Source: a virus
Direction: 5' to 3' (one strand)
Length of the DNA stretch: 43,431 nt
Virus record (IMG/VR): IMGVR_UViG_3300009080_000020
Coordinates: 1-43,431 of that record
Below the pieces are notes generated by a model, which ran no database searches, had not been told where the DNA came from, and saw nothing but the letters and a program-made list of their open reading frames with translations. A program made the translations under genes and the position numbers. Of this stretch, positions 15,601 to 23,209 are shown one piece after another (position 1 is the first letter of the stretch; each line of letters begins with the position of its first letter).

Positions 15601-18600
15601 AACTCGTTTTTGCCCCCGGCACGCTCGACCTGATACGCGACATACGCCTCGAAGGCGCGCGCCGTCAGCTCGTGAACCGACGAGAGATACTTGCCGTTGG
15701 TGAATTTCGAGGACCCCTCGCGAAGGTTCGACGGCTTGATCTTGATGCGGGTCGCACCCGTCAACAGCCGATCGAGCTGTTTCTGCGCCGCAATGGCGCC
15801 TTTGGTCGGGTCGCCGTTCTTGTCGGTCTTAGCGGCGGTGACTTCGAGGGCCATCGCGTGCTGGGCCAAGTTGGCCTCGTCGAAGAACAGCCGGTGGATC
15901 AGGTTTACAAACGCGCCGTTCAGGTCGCTCGCCGGGTCGATCCCGGTGCCTCGGGTGCCCTGAGACAGCAGTTCGCCCACGACCTGCGGGTTTGTCTCGT
16001 CCCGCAAGAAGTGATCGAGCGCGTGCATCCACTCGTGGGCGAACGAGTTGCTCCGCCCCGGCAGACCGATCTCGTGGGTATCGTGCCGGTAGACGCCCAG
16101 GTACTTGCTGGTGCGACGTTCCAGAGACAGCTTGAGCCTGCCGCCGAGGGACAGAGCTTTGGCAGGCAACCCCAGAACACTCGCCATAAACTGCAAGTTC
16201 CGGTGTGCGTCGAGGAGTTGGTCCGTCGCGTCCTGTCCGTCGGCCCGCTGGTTGTTCGGCGCGCGGCCCACCTCGAACCCGAACTTGTCTGACACGGCCT
16301 GCGACAACGCTCGGACACGTTTCCCGGCGGGCATGAGCTGCGCCTCGTCCGGGTCGAGCCCCGCGTCGATAAAGGTCTGCTCGTTGACCGAGGCACGCTC
16401 GGTTGTGCTGGACCCCTCGGGCGTAATCTCGTCGCCGTCGCGCGGCTTTGTCGGGGCGGCGTCTTGGAGCTCACCGGCGGGTTGCTCTCGGAACCGCTGG
16501 TTGGGGCCGACGCTAGGGTTCGCAGCCGTTGGTGCTCCCCCGGGGCTCATTCCACTGCGGCCTTTGGTCATCCGCTTTCGGAAGCTCTCGATGTGGCTCA
16601 CGCCGGTGTCGCGCGCGCCGCTCATCACGTTGCCAGTTTTCAACGTGTAAAGCGTATCACCTGTTTCCCGGCGGAGCCGGTATTCCACAGTCGGCATTTC
16701 ATCATTGGTCAAGCCGTGCTTTTCGCGCAGGCTGGCGGCGAAACTTTCGATCTCGGCCATGTCCTGCTCGAACTGGGCCTGTGTGGCCTTCGAGCTGTAT
16801 TTCGCCGTGCCCTGTTTCGGGTCGGTGTCTCGGCTCTCGATCTCGCGAGACAGCTCGCCCATTTCGTCTTGGGCCGCTTGATACCTTGCTTGGCTGGCCG
16901 CTTCGTCGTCCGCCTTCTTCCTCTCGGCTTCGGTTTTCCGGGCCTCCCGCACCTCTGCGGTCGAGGGGACCGCCAACCTACCCCCATCCTGGGGGACGGG
17001 ATTTCCAAGGTCGTCCACTTCTGGAGCTGCCGGGGCTGCCGGGGCTGTCTGAGCTGCCGGGGCTGTCTGAGCTGCCGGGGCTGCCGGGGCCGCCGGGGCT
17101 GTCTGAGCTGTCTGAGACACGACTTCGCTGTCTGGAGCTGGAGCTGCGGGGGTCGTGTCTGTCTGAGGCAGCGAGTTTAACTTTGTCTCAAGCGCAGAGA
17201 TATATGCGCCTTCCCGGTCTTCGGGGGCGAGCTTCTCGATCTCGGCCTGAATTTGCGGGGCGACGTCCGCGAGGTTTGCGCTGTAATCCCCTGGACGCGC
17301 AGGATCCCGGCCCAAACGAGAGGCTTCGCCGACGAGCCGCTCGATCTCAGCCATCGGCCCCCGCTGGTCGTCCAGACCGTCTGGCTCCGGCAGCGCCGGG
17401 GGTTCGGTCTGAGCCTCGGGTTCCGCCGGAGCCCCTGTCTGGACAGCGGGCGCGGCGGGGTTCTCCCCGGTGTTGGGGGCCTCGCCCGGGATCGCGCTTG
17501 CGGGAGGAGCTGCGGGAGTGGCGGGCACGGTTGGAGCTGCGCCGGGAGCGGGTTCCGCCGGAGCTGCGGGGGCAACAGGTGCAGTTGGAGCTGCGGGAGC
17601 AACAGGTGCAGTTGGAGCTGCGCCGGGAGCGGGTGCCGTTGGAGCTGCGCCGGGAGCAACAGGTGCAGTTGGAGCTGCGCCGGGAGCAACAGGTGCAGTT
17701 GGAGCTGCGCCGGGAGCGGGTTCCGCCGGAGCTGCGGGCGCGGCAAGGGTAGACCCCGCTTCAACAGGGGCCGGGGCGGTTTCCGGGGGTGAAACGGCCT
17801 GCTCGGGCGCGGCCTGCGGGCTCTCAGGCGCCGCTCGTTCTCCGGGAACGGGGGGTTGGGCGACTTGCGGGACCTCAGACGTCGATGTTTCGGGTAGGAT
17901 TTCAAACCCTTCGGGAACTTGGGGCTCCGAAGGCGCCTCGACTTTCCGGGGACCGGCCAAAGCCTGCGTTGTCTGGATCGCCGTGCCGGGGATGCCGATG
18001 CCCGCACCGCCGATGATCTCGGCCAGCACTTCGCCCGGGTTAATCTCGCCTTCGGTGACTTTCAGTGCCGTCGCTTCGCTGACCCCTTCGGTCAGGGCCT
18101 CCGCTGAGCCCCCGCCAAGGGCACCCGCTACACGCTTACCCGCGCCCTTGTTCACTGTGCTCTGGGCGATTTTCCCGATGATGCCCCCCGAAACGGCGTC
18201 CAGCGCGCCAATGATGCCTGCGCGGGTCAGGCCCTTTCGCAGGGCCGCGTCAAACTCGTCCGGGTTGGCTTTAATAAATTCGGCGATTGCCTCGGGGTCT
18301 TTCTGGTCCACTCCGGCGTCGGTCAGGAGAGGACCAACCTCGTCCGCCATTGTCGCGCCAAGTTCGGTGATGCCGCCCGCGATACCTGCGCCCGTGGCGC
18401 CGCCGCCGGGGCCAGCCACCGCCGTGCCGAGGATACCAGTCAGGATCGACGGCAGAGACGTACCGCCAGCGCGCAGACCGAAAGTCCGGGTGACGCCGCC
18501 GGGGTCCTCAAGGAAACTGCCGATCGCGTTCTGAGTTCGTTCCCAAAAGCCGTCGCCCTCTGGGTCGCCGGTTGCCTTCGCCGAGGGGTTCATCGGGATT

Positions 18601-19124
18601 TCGCTGATCTGTGCCTGTCGGGATATGATCGTCGCAATTTGGCCGGGGAGCTGGGCGCGCAGTTCGCCCGCGCGTGTCTCGCGGCGGGCCATTTCGTCGG
18701 CAAACTCCGGACTGGTGGCGATCTCGCCGAACCCCTGCATTTCTGTCTGCATGTCCGCGAGTGTTTGGCCGAGCATCGCTTGCTCTGCAGCCGAAGGGGA
18801 CGCCGCGATCTGGGCTTCGAGGGCTTCGATCTCTTGCCCGAGACGGTTTGCGGCAGCACCCGGAACGTTTCCGATCGCTTGGTGTCCTTGCGCAACGGCA
18901 GCGTTCTTGGCGACACCCGCACCTGTCAGTGCGTTCCGCAGGCCGAGATACCCAGCCTCAACGTCGCCCTGCCACGTCGATTTGTCTTCGGGGCCCGTCG
19001 GCGCGACTGCTGCCGCAGCCGGAGGTGTCTCCGCTTCGGGCACAACGACAAAGCCCTCTGGCAGTGCCGGGGCTTCGGGTTCTTCGACGATCTGGAACCC
19101 TGCGGGGAGGCTAACCCCCGCCAT
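12636..19124 (-). CDS. Giant internal virion / polyvalent ejection protein with zincin motif
   Basis: A 2162-residue protein, last in the late operon. Layout: short N-terminal motif repeats (PAGFQIVEEPE, PEGFVVVPE, and later PEGFEILPE); Gly/Ala-rich membrane-active-looking helices at about 205-255; a low-complexity Ala/Pro/Gln linker (about 395-730); and a zincin-like domain with HEWMH (H1030, E1031, H1034) inside an LPD1-like block that also has VHELTARAFEAYV. A long helical C-terminal part (about 1250-2162) resembles the LPD38 type of phage polyvalent proteins. Such giants are packed in the capsid and injected with the DNA, as with T7 gp16 or the P22 ejection proteins. The peptidase-like domain may cut a host or virion protein. 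ATG 19124 overlaps the M15 peptidase stop by one base. Confidence 0.8.
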   Translation of the reverse strand: MAGVSLPAGFQIVEEPEAPALPEGFVVVPEAETPPAAAAVAPTGPEDKSTWQGDVEAGYLGLRNALTGAGVAKNAAVAQGHQAIGNVPGAAANRLGQEIEALEAQIAASPSAAEQAMLGQTLADMQTEMQGFGEIATSPEFADEMARRETRAGELRAQLPGQIATIISRQAQISEIPMNPSAKATGDPEGDGFWERTQNAIGSFLEDPGGVTRTFGLRAGGTSLPSILTGILGTAVAGPGGGATGAGIAGGITELGATMADEVGPLLTDAGVDQKDPEAIAEFIKANPDEFDAALRKGLTRAGIIGALDAVSGGIIGKIAQSTVNKGAGKRVAGALGGGSAEALTEGVSEATALKVTEGEINPGEVLAEIIGGAGIGIPGTAIQTTQALAGPRKVEAPSEPQVPEGFEILPETSTSEVPQVAQPPVPGERAAPESPQAAPEQAVSPPETAPAPVEAGSTLAAPAAPAEPAPGAAPTAPVAPGAAPTAPVAPGAAPTAPAPGAAPTAPVAPAAPTAPVAPAAPAEPAPGAAPTVPATPAAPPASAIPGEAPNTGENPAAPAVQTGAPAEPEAQTEPPALPEPDGLDDQRGPMAEIERLVGEASRLGRDPARPGDYSANLADVAPQIQAEIEKLAPEDREGAYISALETKLNSLPQTDTTPAAPAPDSEVVSQTAQTAPAAPAAPAAQTAPAAQTAPAAPAAPEVDDLGNPVPQDGGRLAVPSTAEVREARKTEAERKKADDEAASQARYQAAQDEMGELSREIESRDTDPKQGTAKYSSKATQAQFEQDMAEIESFAASLREKHGLTNDEMPTVEYRLRRETGDTLYTLKTGNVMSGARDTGVSHIESFRKRMTKGRSGMSPGGAPTAANPSVGPNQRFREQPAGELQDAAPTKPRDGDEITPEGSSTTERASVNEQTFIDAGLDPDEAQLMPAGKRVRALSQAVSDKFGFEVGRAPNNQRADGQDATDQLLDAHRNLQFMASVLGLPAKALSLGGRLKLSLERRTSKYLGVYRHDTHEIGLPGRSNSFAHEWMHALDHFLRDETNPQVVGELLSQGTRGTGIDPASDLNGAFVNLIHRLFFDEANLAQHAMALEVTAAKTDKNGDPTKGAIAAQKQLDRLLTGATRIKIKPSNLREGSSKFTNGKYLSSVHELTARAFEAYVAYQVERAGGKNEFITKGDRAYLNEANDYMNLAYPKASERMAIFAAFDDLFTQIVRDQLLGTGPAASVPADGVVYNARAVDLAAAEIRDPSVARAVREEGRKLLNILKTDHSRSRKQRIRDSVSEIAVNAGLNPNRSVGANFKLLGQRTARTLHHLVGSTRGVAKALVKAQPANAQHALEFLLSGVMTDPGTGKNVAATFEEQRDTETNKVAARIMNLLKVEKFGSKLSTKDNDIVRDLLLGKPKSTVKGATERHVRVAAGIRRMQNDTRREGNAAGLDIGYIENTGYFQRVLQNSKVHQAAEQFVADATKVYEIVYDALVADISAEDMVRLATSVSNRAAPQTSAGTNGPFASEIKALRKAIKDNDLLGQQRQIDDLKPLLREPYSATAAEDWKGRVLVGDSMSFDSLGPSADFLKHRTLPPEADDLLADWYETDVLTSALSYAGSVTSRAAHVRHYGQTSGNKKLNQVLKRADVAAGIRSDPAKYDVNTPEGRTNIIQDLTDTRKDNRMAMAIWEAQEQGGIGEDIVAIKGIVEQITGRSQRDNPTMAAANAVSTSMYVLTYIALLPRATLTAITEPITYALRTGDVPGTFRVMGKYLSEAVRAMPSVQERAELARQIGIVSTKLHDVVMLNRLSGDFGNAVGSNVIMANFFRANMLAQVTNAQRRAMMDGGFFWMRDLAKQYANPRTDTARKNIIKAEFSELGIGPDAIDDVVKYMKDRTELWALDDLDTFAGDQTARAVSRFVDQTIQNPRRADKPLLAATPAGRVIFALTSFLYTFYRNVHLATVNRTKRDYNITREAGAGKAEAAVAAGLPALQSLGIGFGMMWAGQMAVSAAREAIFNQDQWEEREEADELFAWLGTRAASRTGVGGPMDVLINAVFGLRYERDLANLLVGPGISSRLSQIQRMMAAGGVGGRNSPNTNTAEWGGAKAGYQFAVVPAMSLFLSALPVGGPVTAAARYAALLGGTSNSAAEAFADTVAGPKPPRRGSSGTSVYGD
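17020..17760. repeat. GC-rich Ala/Pro/Gln-coding repeats in the giant virion gene
   Basis: Imperfect short direct repeats built on GGAGCTGC, GGGGCTGC and GTCTGAGCTGCCGGGGCT encode the flexible linker of the 2162-residue protein. Two stretches are densest, about 17025-17150 and 17505-17745. Copy number probably varies between relatives by slippage. Not a CRISPR. Confidence 0.7.
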
Positions 19125-19759
19125 CAGACAGACACCCGCCCAAGCGCCTCAGACAGGAGCGCGCGCTGGGCCGCTTTCCGACCGTCTACGTTTTGCACGA
19201 GACCACTGCGAGCAGGTTCGCGGGGGTCTTGGGGGTCTTGGGGGTCTTGGGGGTCTTGGGGTTGCTCCGCAGTCGCGCCCGCGATAGCCAGCCCCAGAAA
19301 ATCGCCAACGCCGGGGGGTCCTTGGTCGCCGTAGCCCGCGTGCGCGCCGTGCGCGCCGTGCGCGCCGTGCGCGCCGTTCGCGGCAGCCTTGGCCAGTTCG
19401 ATGTGCCAGGGTTCGTGCTTCATCCGGAAGTTGAGGCCGTAGTTCGCCGCGTTCTCGTGGGCCCACGCTTTGACCGCGTCGCTCGCATACCGAAGGTCTG
19501 CGGCCCCGCCGTGGTTATGCCGAGACCGCCCGGGTGGTGCGACCCATTTGCGAGCCGCGCTTTCGGACCCATATTTGGCGAGTGCATTTCGGAACAGCCG
19601 GGCCTGGTGCTCCGGGGAGCGATACCCCGAAAAAATCGAGATCCCTCGCCCGGGGGCCGCCTGCAAGAACGGTTGCAGTGCCGCCGCGAAAGCCGGGTCA
19701 AGCCCGGTTGCGTGGCTACCCGCCTTGCCCGACGTGAGATATTCGAGCAACCCGCTCAT
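19124..19759 (-). CDS. M15-family (VanY-like) peptidoglycan peptidase, virion-associated
   Basis: A 211-residue D,D- or L,D-type carboxypeptidase/endopeptidase that would cut peptide stems of the cell wall. Zinc ligands follow the family pattern S-x-H-x2-G-x-A-x-D: S79, H81, G84, A86 and D88 in RSRHNHGGAADL, with the third ligand H119 in EPWHIEL. The catalytic domain spans about 20-125. The rest is low complexity: GAH triplets (about 129-141) and QDP triplets (about 165-178), each from 9-bp DNA repeats. It lies in the run of internal virion genes far from the lysozyme. It may therefore be a virion enzyme that opens the wall at entry rather than an endolysin. ATG 19759 overlaps the previous stop (ATGA). 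Confidence 0.85.
   Translation of the reverse strand: MSGLLEYLTSGKAGSHATGLDPAFAAALQPFLQAAPGRGISIFSGYRSPEHQARLFRNALAKYGSESAARKWVAPPGRSRHNHGGAADLRYASDAVKAWAHENAANYGLNFRMKHEPWHIELAKAAANGAHGAHGAHGAHAGYGDQGPPGVGDFLGLAIAGATAEQPQDPQDPQDPQDPREPARSGLVQNVDGRKAAQRALLSEALGRVSV
19223..19263. repeat. 9-bp tandem repeat (GGGTCTTGG), codes QDP triplets
   Basis: About four and a half exact copies of a 9-bp unit inside the M15 peptidase gene. Slippage would add or remove whole triplets without breaking the frame. Confidence 0.85.
19338..19378. repeat. 9-bp tandem repeat (CGTGCGCGC), codes GAH triplets
   Basis: Just over four exact copies of a 9-bp unit inside the M15 peptidase gene, coding a His-containing linker next to the catalytic domain. 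Confidence 0.85.
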
Positions 19760-21267
19760 GGTCCGGCCTCAACCAGAACCCACTGGCCGCCTTTGAACAC
19801 GATTGTCTGGCCCGTTTTGGGGTTGACCGCGCGGGTGCCCTCTTTGACGGCTCCGGGAGCGGTCGAGGCCGCAGGCGTTCGCGGCGCGGGGGGCACGTAC
19901 TCGGGGACGGTTCCCGTGACCCTCGGCGGGTTCCAGAAGCCCCACTTATCCTCATACTGCGGATCGAGCAGCTTGAGGACGATTTCGACCGCAGCCGCGT
20001 GGTCGCCGTTTGTCTCGCGGAACGCCTGGGTCAGGTGGGGCAGCGCACTGGCCATGAGCCGAGGATCAACCGCGCCGTCGCCCTTCCCGGTGCCGCGCAA
20101 ACGGTCCTGGAGCTGTGTCTGTAAGATCTTGATATCCGCCGCCGCGATGTTCTCGGGCTTGCTGGACCCGGTTCCCAGACCCGCGATCGCCATATCCATC
20201 GCGTGCTGGTTGTTTGCTTTAGCGATATCGGCGGCGCTGACGTTGTCCGCGTCGTTCATCGAGACGGCGTTCTCGTTGTCTGCGTCGTTCATCGAGACTG
20301 CGTTCTCGTTATTCGCGCTGTTGCGCGCGTTCCCGGCGAGCTCAGCCATAGCCGCGCGTACCGCCGCTGCCTCGTTATTTGCCCCGGCGATATCGGCGGC
20401 ACTGACGTTGTCTGCGTCGTTCATCGAGACTGCGTTCTCGTTATTCGCGCTGTTGCGCTCGTTCGCTGCGAGCTCAGCCATAGCCGCGCGCACCGCCGCC
20501 GCCTCGTTATTTGCCCCGGCGATATCGGCGGCACTGACGTTGTCTGCGTCGTTCATCGAGACTGCGTTCTCGTTATTCGCGCTGTTTATCACGCGCGCGT
20601 TCTCGTTAGCCGCACGCGCCACGGCTATTGCGCGCTCGTTATCCCGATCTGTCTGAGTGAGCGCGCGCTGTCTATCCAGCGCGGCGATGCCTTCGGCGCT
20701 GGCGTTACCCGCAGCCGCCACGGCCATTGCGCGCTTGTTATCCAGCTCTGTCTGAGTGAGCGCGCGATCGTTGTCTGCGTTATTTGTCGCGATTGTGGTC
20801 TGGTTGTCGGCGTCGTTCATCGCGATCGCGTTTTGGTTGTCAGCCGCGTGGCCCGAGGGGGTGCCCGCGTGGTTTGCGACCACACCGGTGCCCAATAGCG
20901 CCCGCGAAAACTGATCGTCCGGGAGGAAATTCGGCTGGACGAACGTGCTCATCCCCATCGCCGCGCTTGGGCCGTATTGCAGCCCGTCCTCGGTGCCCAA
21001 CAGCGCGCTCGCGAAAGCCCGCCGGGCTTCCTCCTCCGTCATGTCGCCGTTGAGGACAGCCTGCTGCGCCGCTTGCAGGCTCGCCGCCGCGCGTTGTGCA
21101 TCAAGAAGTTTTTGTTGCTCTGTTCCGGTCTGTGCCGTGACAAACCCTGCGCGGCGACCGTTCAGGTCCGCGCTGATCCGAGACGACGCTGACTGCGGCG
21201 CGAACGCCTTGGCTAGAGCCGAGAAGCCCTGGCGCATGTAAGGGTCTTGGATATTTTGAATGGCCAC
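19756..21267 (-). CDS. Internal virion protein with 44-residue tandem repeats
   Basis: A 503-residue protein starting at GTG 21267. The N-terminal region (to about 150) is helical. The middle (about 150-350) is built of repeats rich in Asn, Ala and Asp (NNENAVSMNDADNVSAADIA and variants) that look like a long alpha-helical rod. The C-terminal part (about 350-503) has a helical domain and a Pro-rich stretch, and ends in a small strand-rich motif (KTGQTIVFKGGQWVLVEAG). It sits between the gp14-like gene and the M15 peptidase, in the place of the podoviral ejection-core proteins (compare T7 gp15). No enzymatic motif is seen. The internal repeats have a DNA period of 132 bp. Confidence 0.7.
   Translation of the reverse strand: MAIQNIQDPYMRQGFSALAKAFAPQSASSRISADLNGRRAGFVTAQTGTEQQKLLDAQRAAASLQAAQQAVLNGDMTEEEARRAFASALLGTEDGLQYGPSAAMGMSTFVQPNFLPDDQFSRALLGTGVVANHAGTPSGHAADNQNAIAMNDADNQTTIATNNADNDRALTQTELDNKRAMAVAAAGNASAEGIAALDRQRALTQTDRDNERAIAVARAANENARVINSANNENAVSMNDADNVSAADIAGANNEAAAVRAAMAELAANERNSANNENAVSMNDADNVSAADIAGANNEAAAVRAAMAELAGNARNSANNENAVSMNDADNENAVSMNDADNVSAADIAKANNQHAMDMAIAGLGTGSSKPENIAAADIKILQTQLQDRLRGTGKGDGAVDPRLMASALPHLTQAFRETNGDHAAAVEIVLKLLDPQYEDKWGFWNPPRVTGTVPEYVPPAPRTPAASTAPGAVKEGTRAVNPKTGQTIVFKGGQWVLVEAGP
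20227..20592. repeat. 132-bp direct repeats in the internal virion gene
   Basis: The word CATCGAGACTGCGTTCTCG begins at 20422 and 20554, exactly 132 bp apart, and a near-identical copy begins at 20290. The blocks between are nearly identical. The unit codes 44 residues, so expansion or loss keeps the frame. Confidence 0.85.
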
Positions 21268-21277
21268 GTTTCGGCTC

Positions 21278-21988
21278 CTAATATCGTGGGTTCGGCATGG
21301 GGCGGATCGAAGACGTTACGGCACCCCCGGGGGAACCGCCGAAGATCCCACCGAGACCTCCGCCGCCTGCGGCCCCACCGAACTGGGCCATGCTGAGCGC
21401 GCCCCCCGCGCCAGACAGAATGTCCCCAAAGAGCGAAGATCCCTGGGTCACGGTCGCGGCGGGAATGGTCTGCTCCTGCTGAGACACGCCGAGCGAACCC
21501 CGACGCAGGCCGTTGATCGTGGTAAGAATGTCCCCGGTGTTTGTCAGTTCTTCCCGGCGATCCGCGCCGGTGGTGTTGTATGCCGACAAATCGGCCAGCG
21601 CCTTGATCCGGTCGATGACGCCCTTGGTTACTTCGTTTGTCTTGGCTGCTGCGGCAGAGCGAACAACTTCCGACGTGTCTTTGACCTCTGGGACGAAACC
21701 TTGTTCGAGGCTCCCCGGGCGCTCGGCCAGAAGGTTGACCAGCTCGGTGCTGTCCTCCTCGCGGGACGCTGCGGACTTGTCTGCTGTCATTGTCTGGGTG
21801 GTGTCGGACCACGATTGGACCGCGTCCCCCTCGAAGGCGCTCTGCCGGGCGCGTTCTTCTTCCCGGGCACGCTGCGACATAGCGAACGCGTCCTTGTTGG
21901 ACTGGTTCACCGCATCGATGTACGCGTTTTCTTGCCGGGATTTAACAAGCCCCCCGGCGGCTGAGAGTGCTGCTCCGATACTACACAT
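21278..21988 (-). CDS. Internal virion protein, gp14-like
   Basis: A 236-residue protein. It begins MCSIGAALSAAGGLV, a small hydrophobic segment, followed by a long charged helix (about 15-60), and ends with a Gly-rich, membrane-like region (GGAAGGGGLGGIFGGSPGG). This build, with a position after the gp13-like gene, resembles T7 gp14 and similar ejection proteins that insert into the host outer membrane. I see no direct sequence signature. It overlaps the preceding gene by eight bases. Function by context only. Confidence 0.6.
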   Translation of the reverse strand: MCSIGAALSAAGGLVKSRQENAYIDAVNQSNKDAFAMSQRAREEERARQSAFEGDAVQSWSDTTQTMTADKSAASREEDSTELVNLLAERPGSLEQGFVPEVKDTSEVVRSAAAAKTNEVTKGVIDRIKALADLSAYNTTGADRREELTNTGDILTTINGLRRGSLGVSQQEQTIPAATVTQGSSLFGDILSGAGGALSMAQFGGAAGGGGLGGIFGGSPGGAVTSSIRPMPNPRY

Positions 21989-22625
21989 TGCCGATCACCG
22001 TTGTGTTGCCGCCACCGACCCCACCGTTCGCGCTGCGAAGGTACTGGTCGTATAGGGACTGCTGTTGTTGGTTGTAATAGTTGTTGCCGATGCCCGACGA
22101 GACGCCTGCGAAGATCGGCCCCAACGGCGAAACGTTGGGCACTTCCTCGAACAACTGCTGACTGCGGGACAATGCCTCGTTCGCCGCCATGTCTGCGTCG
22201 CCGGTTGCGTTGAGAAGTGAGATAAGGCCCGACCGTTCGGAGTTTGTCTTGCCCCGGAGGGTGGACGTGGCGCTCAGTGCGTTCGCTGCGGTGCTGGCCC
22301 GCTGGTCTTGGTAATTCTCCCCAAGTTTGGCGAATTTCTCCGCCGCCATTGTGGATTTCAGAGTGCCTGCGCGGGTCAGCGCATATGTGAGTTGGTCCTG
22401 CGCGTCCCCATACTGCCGGTCAATCTGCGGCTGATAGTAGTCGAGGTAGGTGTCGCGAAAGTCGTCGTAATACTCCTCACCGAACCCCGAAAAGATATCG
22501 TTAATCTGCCCGGTTCCATCCTTGATACGCGCCTGACGTCCTTCTTCCTTACGCCGCGCCTCTTGGCTGTCGGCGAGCATCTGGTCTTGAACCGATGTAT
22601 CAACTTTGGGACTGCTACCGCACAC
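21981..22625 (-). CDS. Unknown virion protein, 214 residues
   Basis: GTG start at 22625. The N-terminus (MCGSSPKVDTSVQDQMLADS) and long helices rich in Tyr, Asp and Gln (about 45-150) resemble phage proteins found in the internal-core gene group. The C-terminus is Gly/Asn-rich. The Cys at position 2 is not within a lipobox. It overlaps the gp14-like gene by eight bases, so the two are translated together. Probably an ejection or tail-associated protein. Confidence 0.6.
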   Translation of the reverse strand: MCGSSPKVDTSVQDQMLADSQEARRKEEGRQARIKDGTGQINDIFSGFGEEYYDDFRDTYLDYYQPQIDRQYGDAQDQLTYALTRAGTLKSTMAAEKFAKLGENYQDQRASTAANALSATSTLRGKTNSERSGLISLLNATGDADMAANEALSRSQQLFEEVPNVSPLGPIFAGVSSGIGNNYYNQQQQSLYDQYLRSANGGVGGGNTTVIGNV

Positions 22626-22662
22626 TGGGCCTGCTCCGGGTTCTCCGGGGGTCCGGGCACGT

Positions 22663-22686
22663 GATCAAGTGGCGCGGGGCTTGATC
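22663..22686. other. Short inverted repeat GATCAAG / CTTGATC
   Basis: A 7-bp perfect inverted repeat with a 10-base GC-rich loop, in the 80-bp gap between the gp13-like gene and the next late gene. Possibly an mRNA hairpin that tunes expression; no T-run follows. Confidence 0.35.
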
Positions 22687-22705
22687 GTGGCTCGGTCTGT
22701 CGCTG

Positions 22706-23209
22706 TCAGGTGTAAGTGCTGATCAGCTCTTTGGCGTGTTGTCGCGTCCAGACATAACTGACAAAGGTTTGCCCGTTTTTGCCCCACCCGTCAAGGGTAT
22801 GTTCTTCCTCCGCCCCGAGGTACTCCAGCCACTGTCTGGCGTCTGTGTGTGACGCCAACGCGACCGCGTCCGCGCGATGCGCACCAGAGTTCACGATCGC
22901 GGGCAACATAAACCGGCGGGCGTGCCGGGTCACAGAGATCACGACCTTGGGCCAGTCGTCGGTGCCGTAGGCCCACATCGTCCAGACATTGGGCCAACGC
23001 GGCAGCGCGCCGATGGCCGCGACGGGTTCGCCCTCAAGGTACGCCCCCCAGCGAAACGCCCCCGACGCCACGGCCTGCCGCGCGAGGGCCGCCGGGTCCT
23101 CGCCGTATTCGGTGGCGAAAAGCTCCTCCCGGTCCCGCGCTCGCAGGTTACTCGTGATCTCCAGCATGTCCTCAAAGGGGGGCTCTGCGCGGAGCTCGAC
23201 CCTCCTCAA
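22706..23209 (-). CDS. T7 gp13-like internal virion protein (GNAT-like fold)
   Basis: A 167-residue protein that fits the phage T7 gp13/DUF2833 group: ITSNLRARDREELFATEY near the start, GAYLEGEPVAAIGALP, then the Trp-rich WPNVWTMWAYGTDDWP and a C-terminal GWGKNGQTFVSYVW. The fold is acetyltransferase-like, but these proteins act in virion assembly, not as proven enzymes. The TTG start at 23209 overlaps the preceding stop as TTGA, which argues for coupling; the first ATG lies 14 codons later, inside the domain. Confidence 0.75.
   Translation of the reverse strand: MRRVELRAEPPFEDMLEITSNLRARDREELFATEYGEDPAALARQAVASGAFRWGAYLEGEPVAAIGALPRWPNVWTMWAYGTDDWPKVVISVTRHARRFMLPAIVNSGAHRADAVALASHTDARQWLEYLGAEEEHTLDGWGKNGQTFVSYVWTRQHAKELISTYT

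Noticed and set aside
17470-18534. Plus-strand frame rich in Gly/Ala (354 codons)
   Set aside because: Reverse reading of the Ala/Pro linker repeats of the 2162-residue gene; no start signal or neighbours on that strand.
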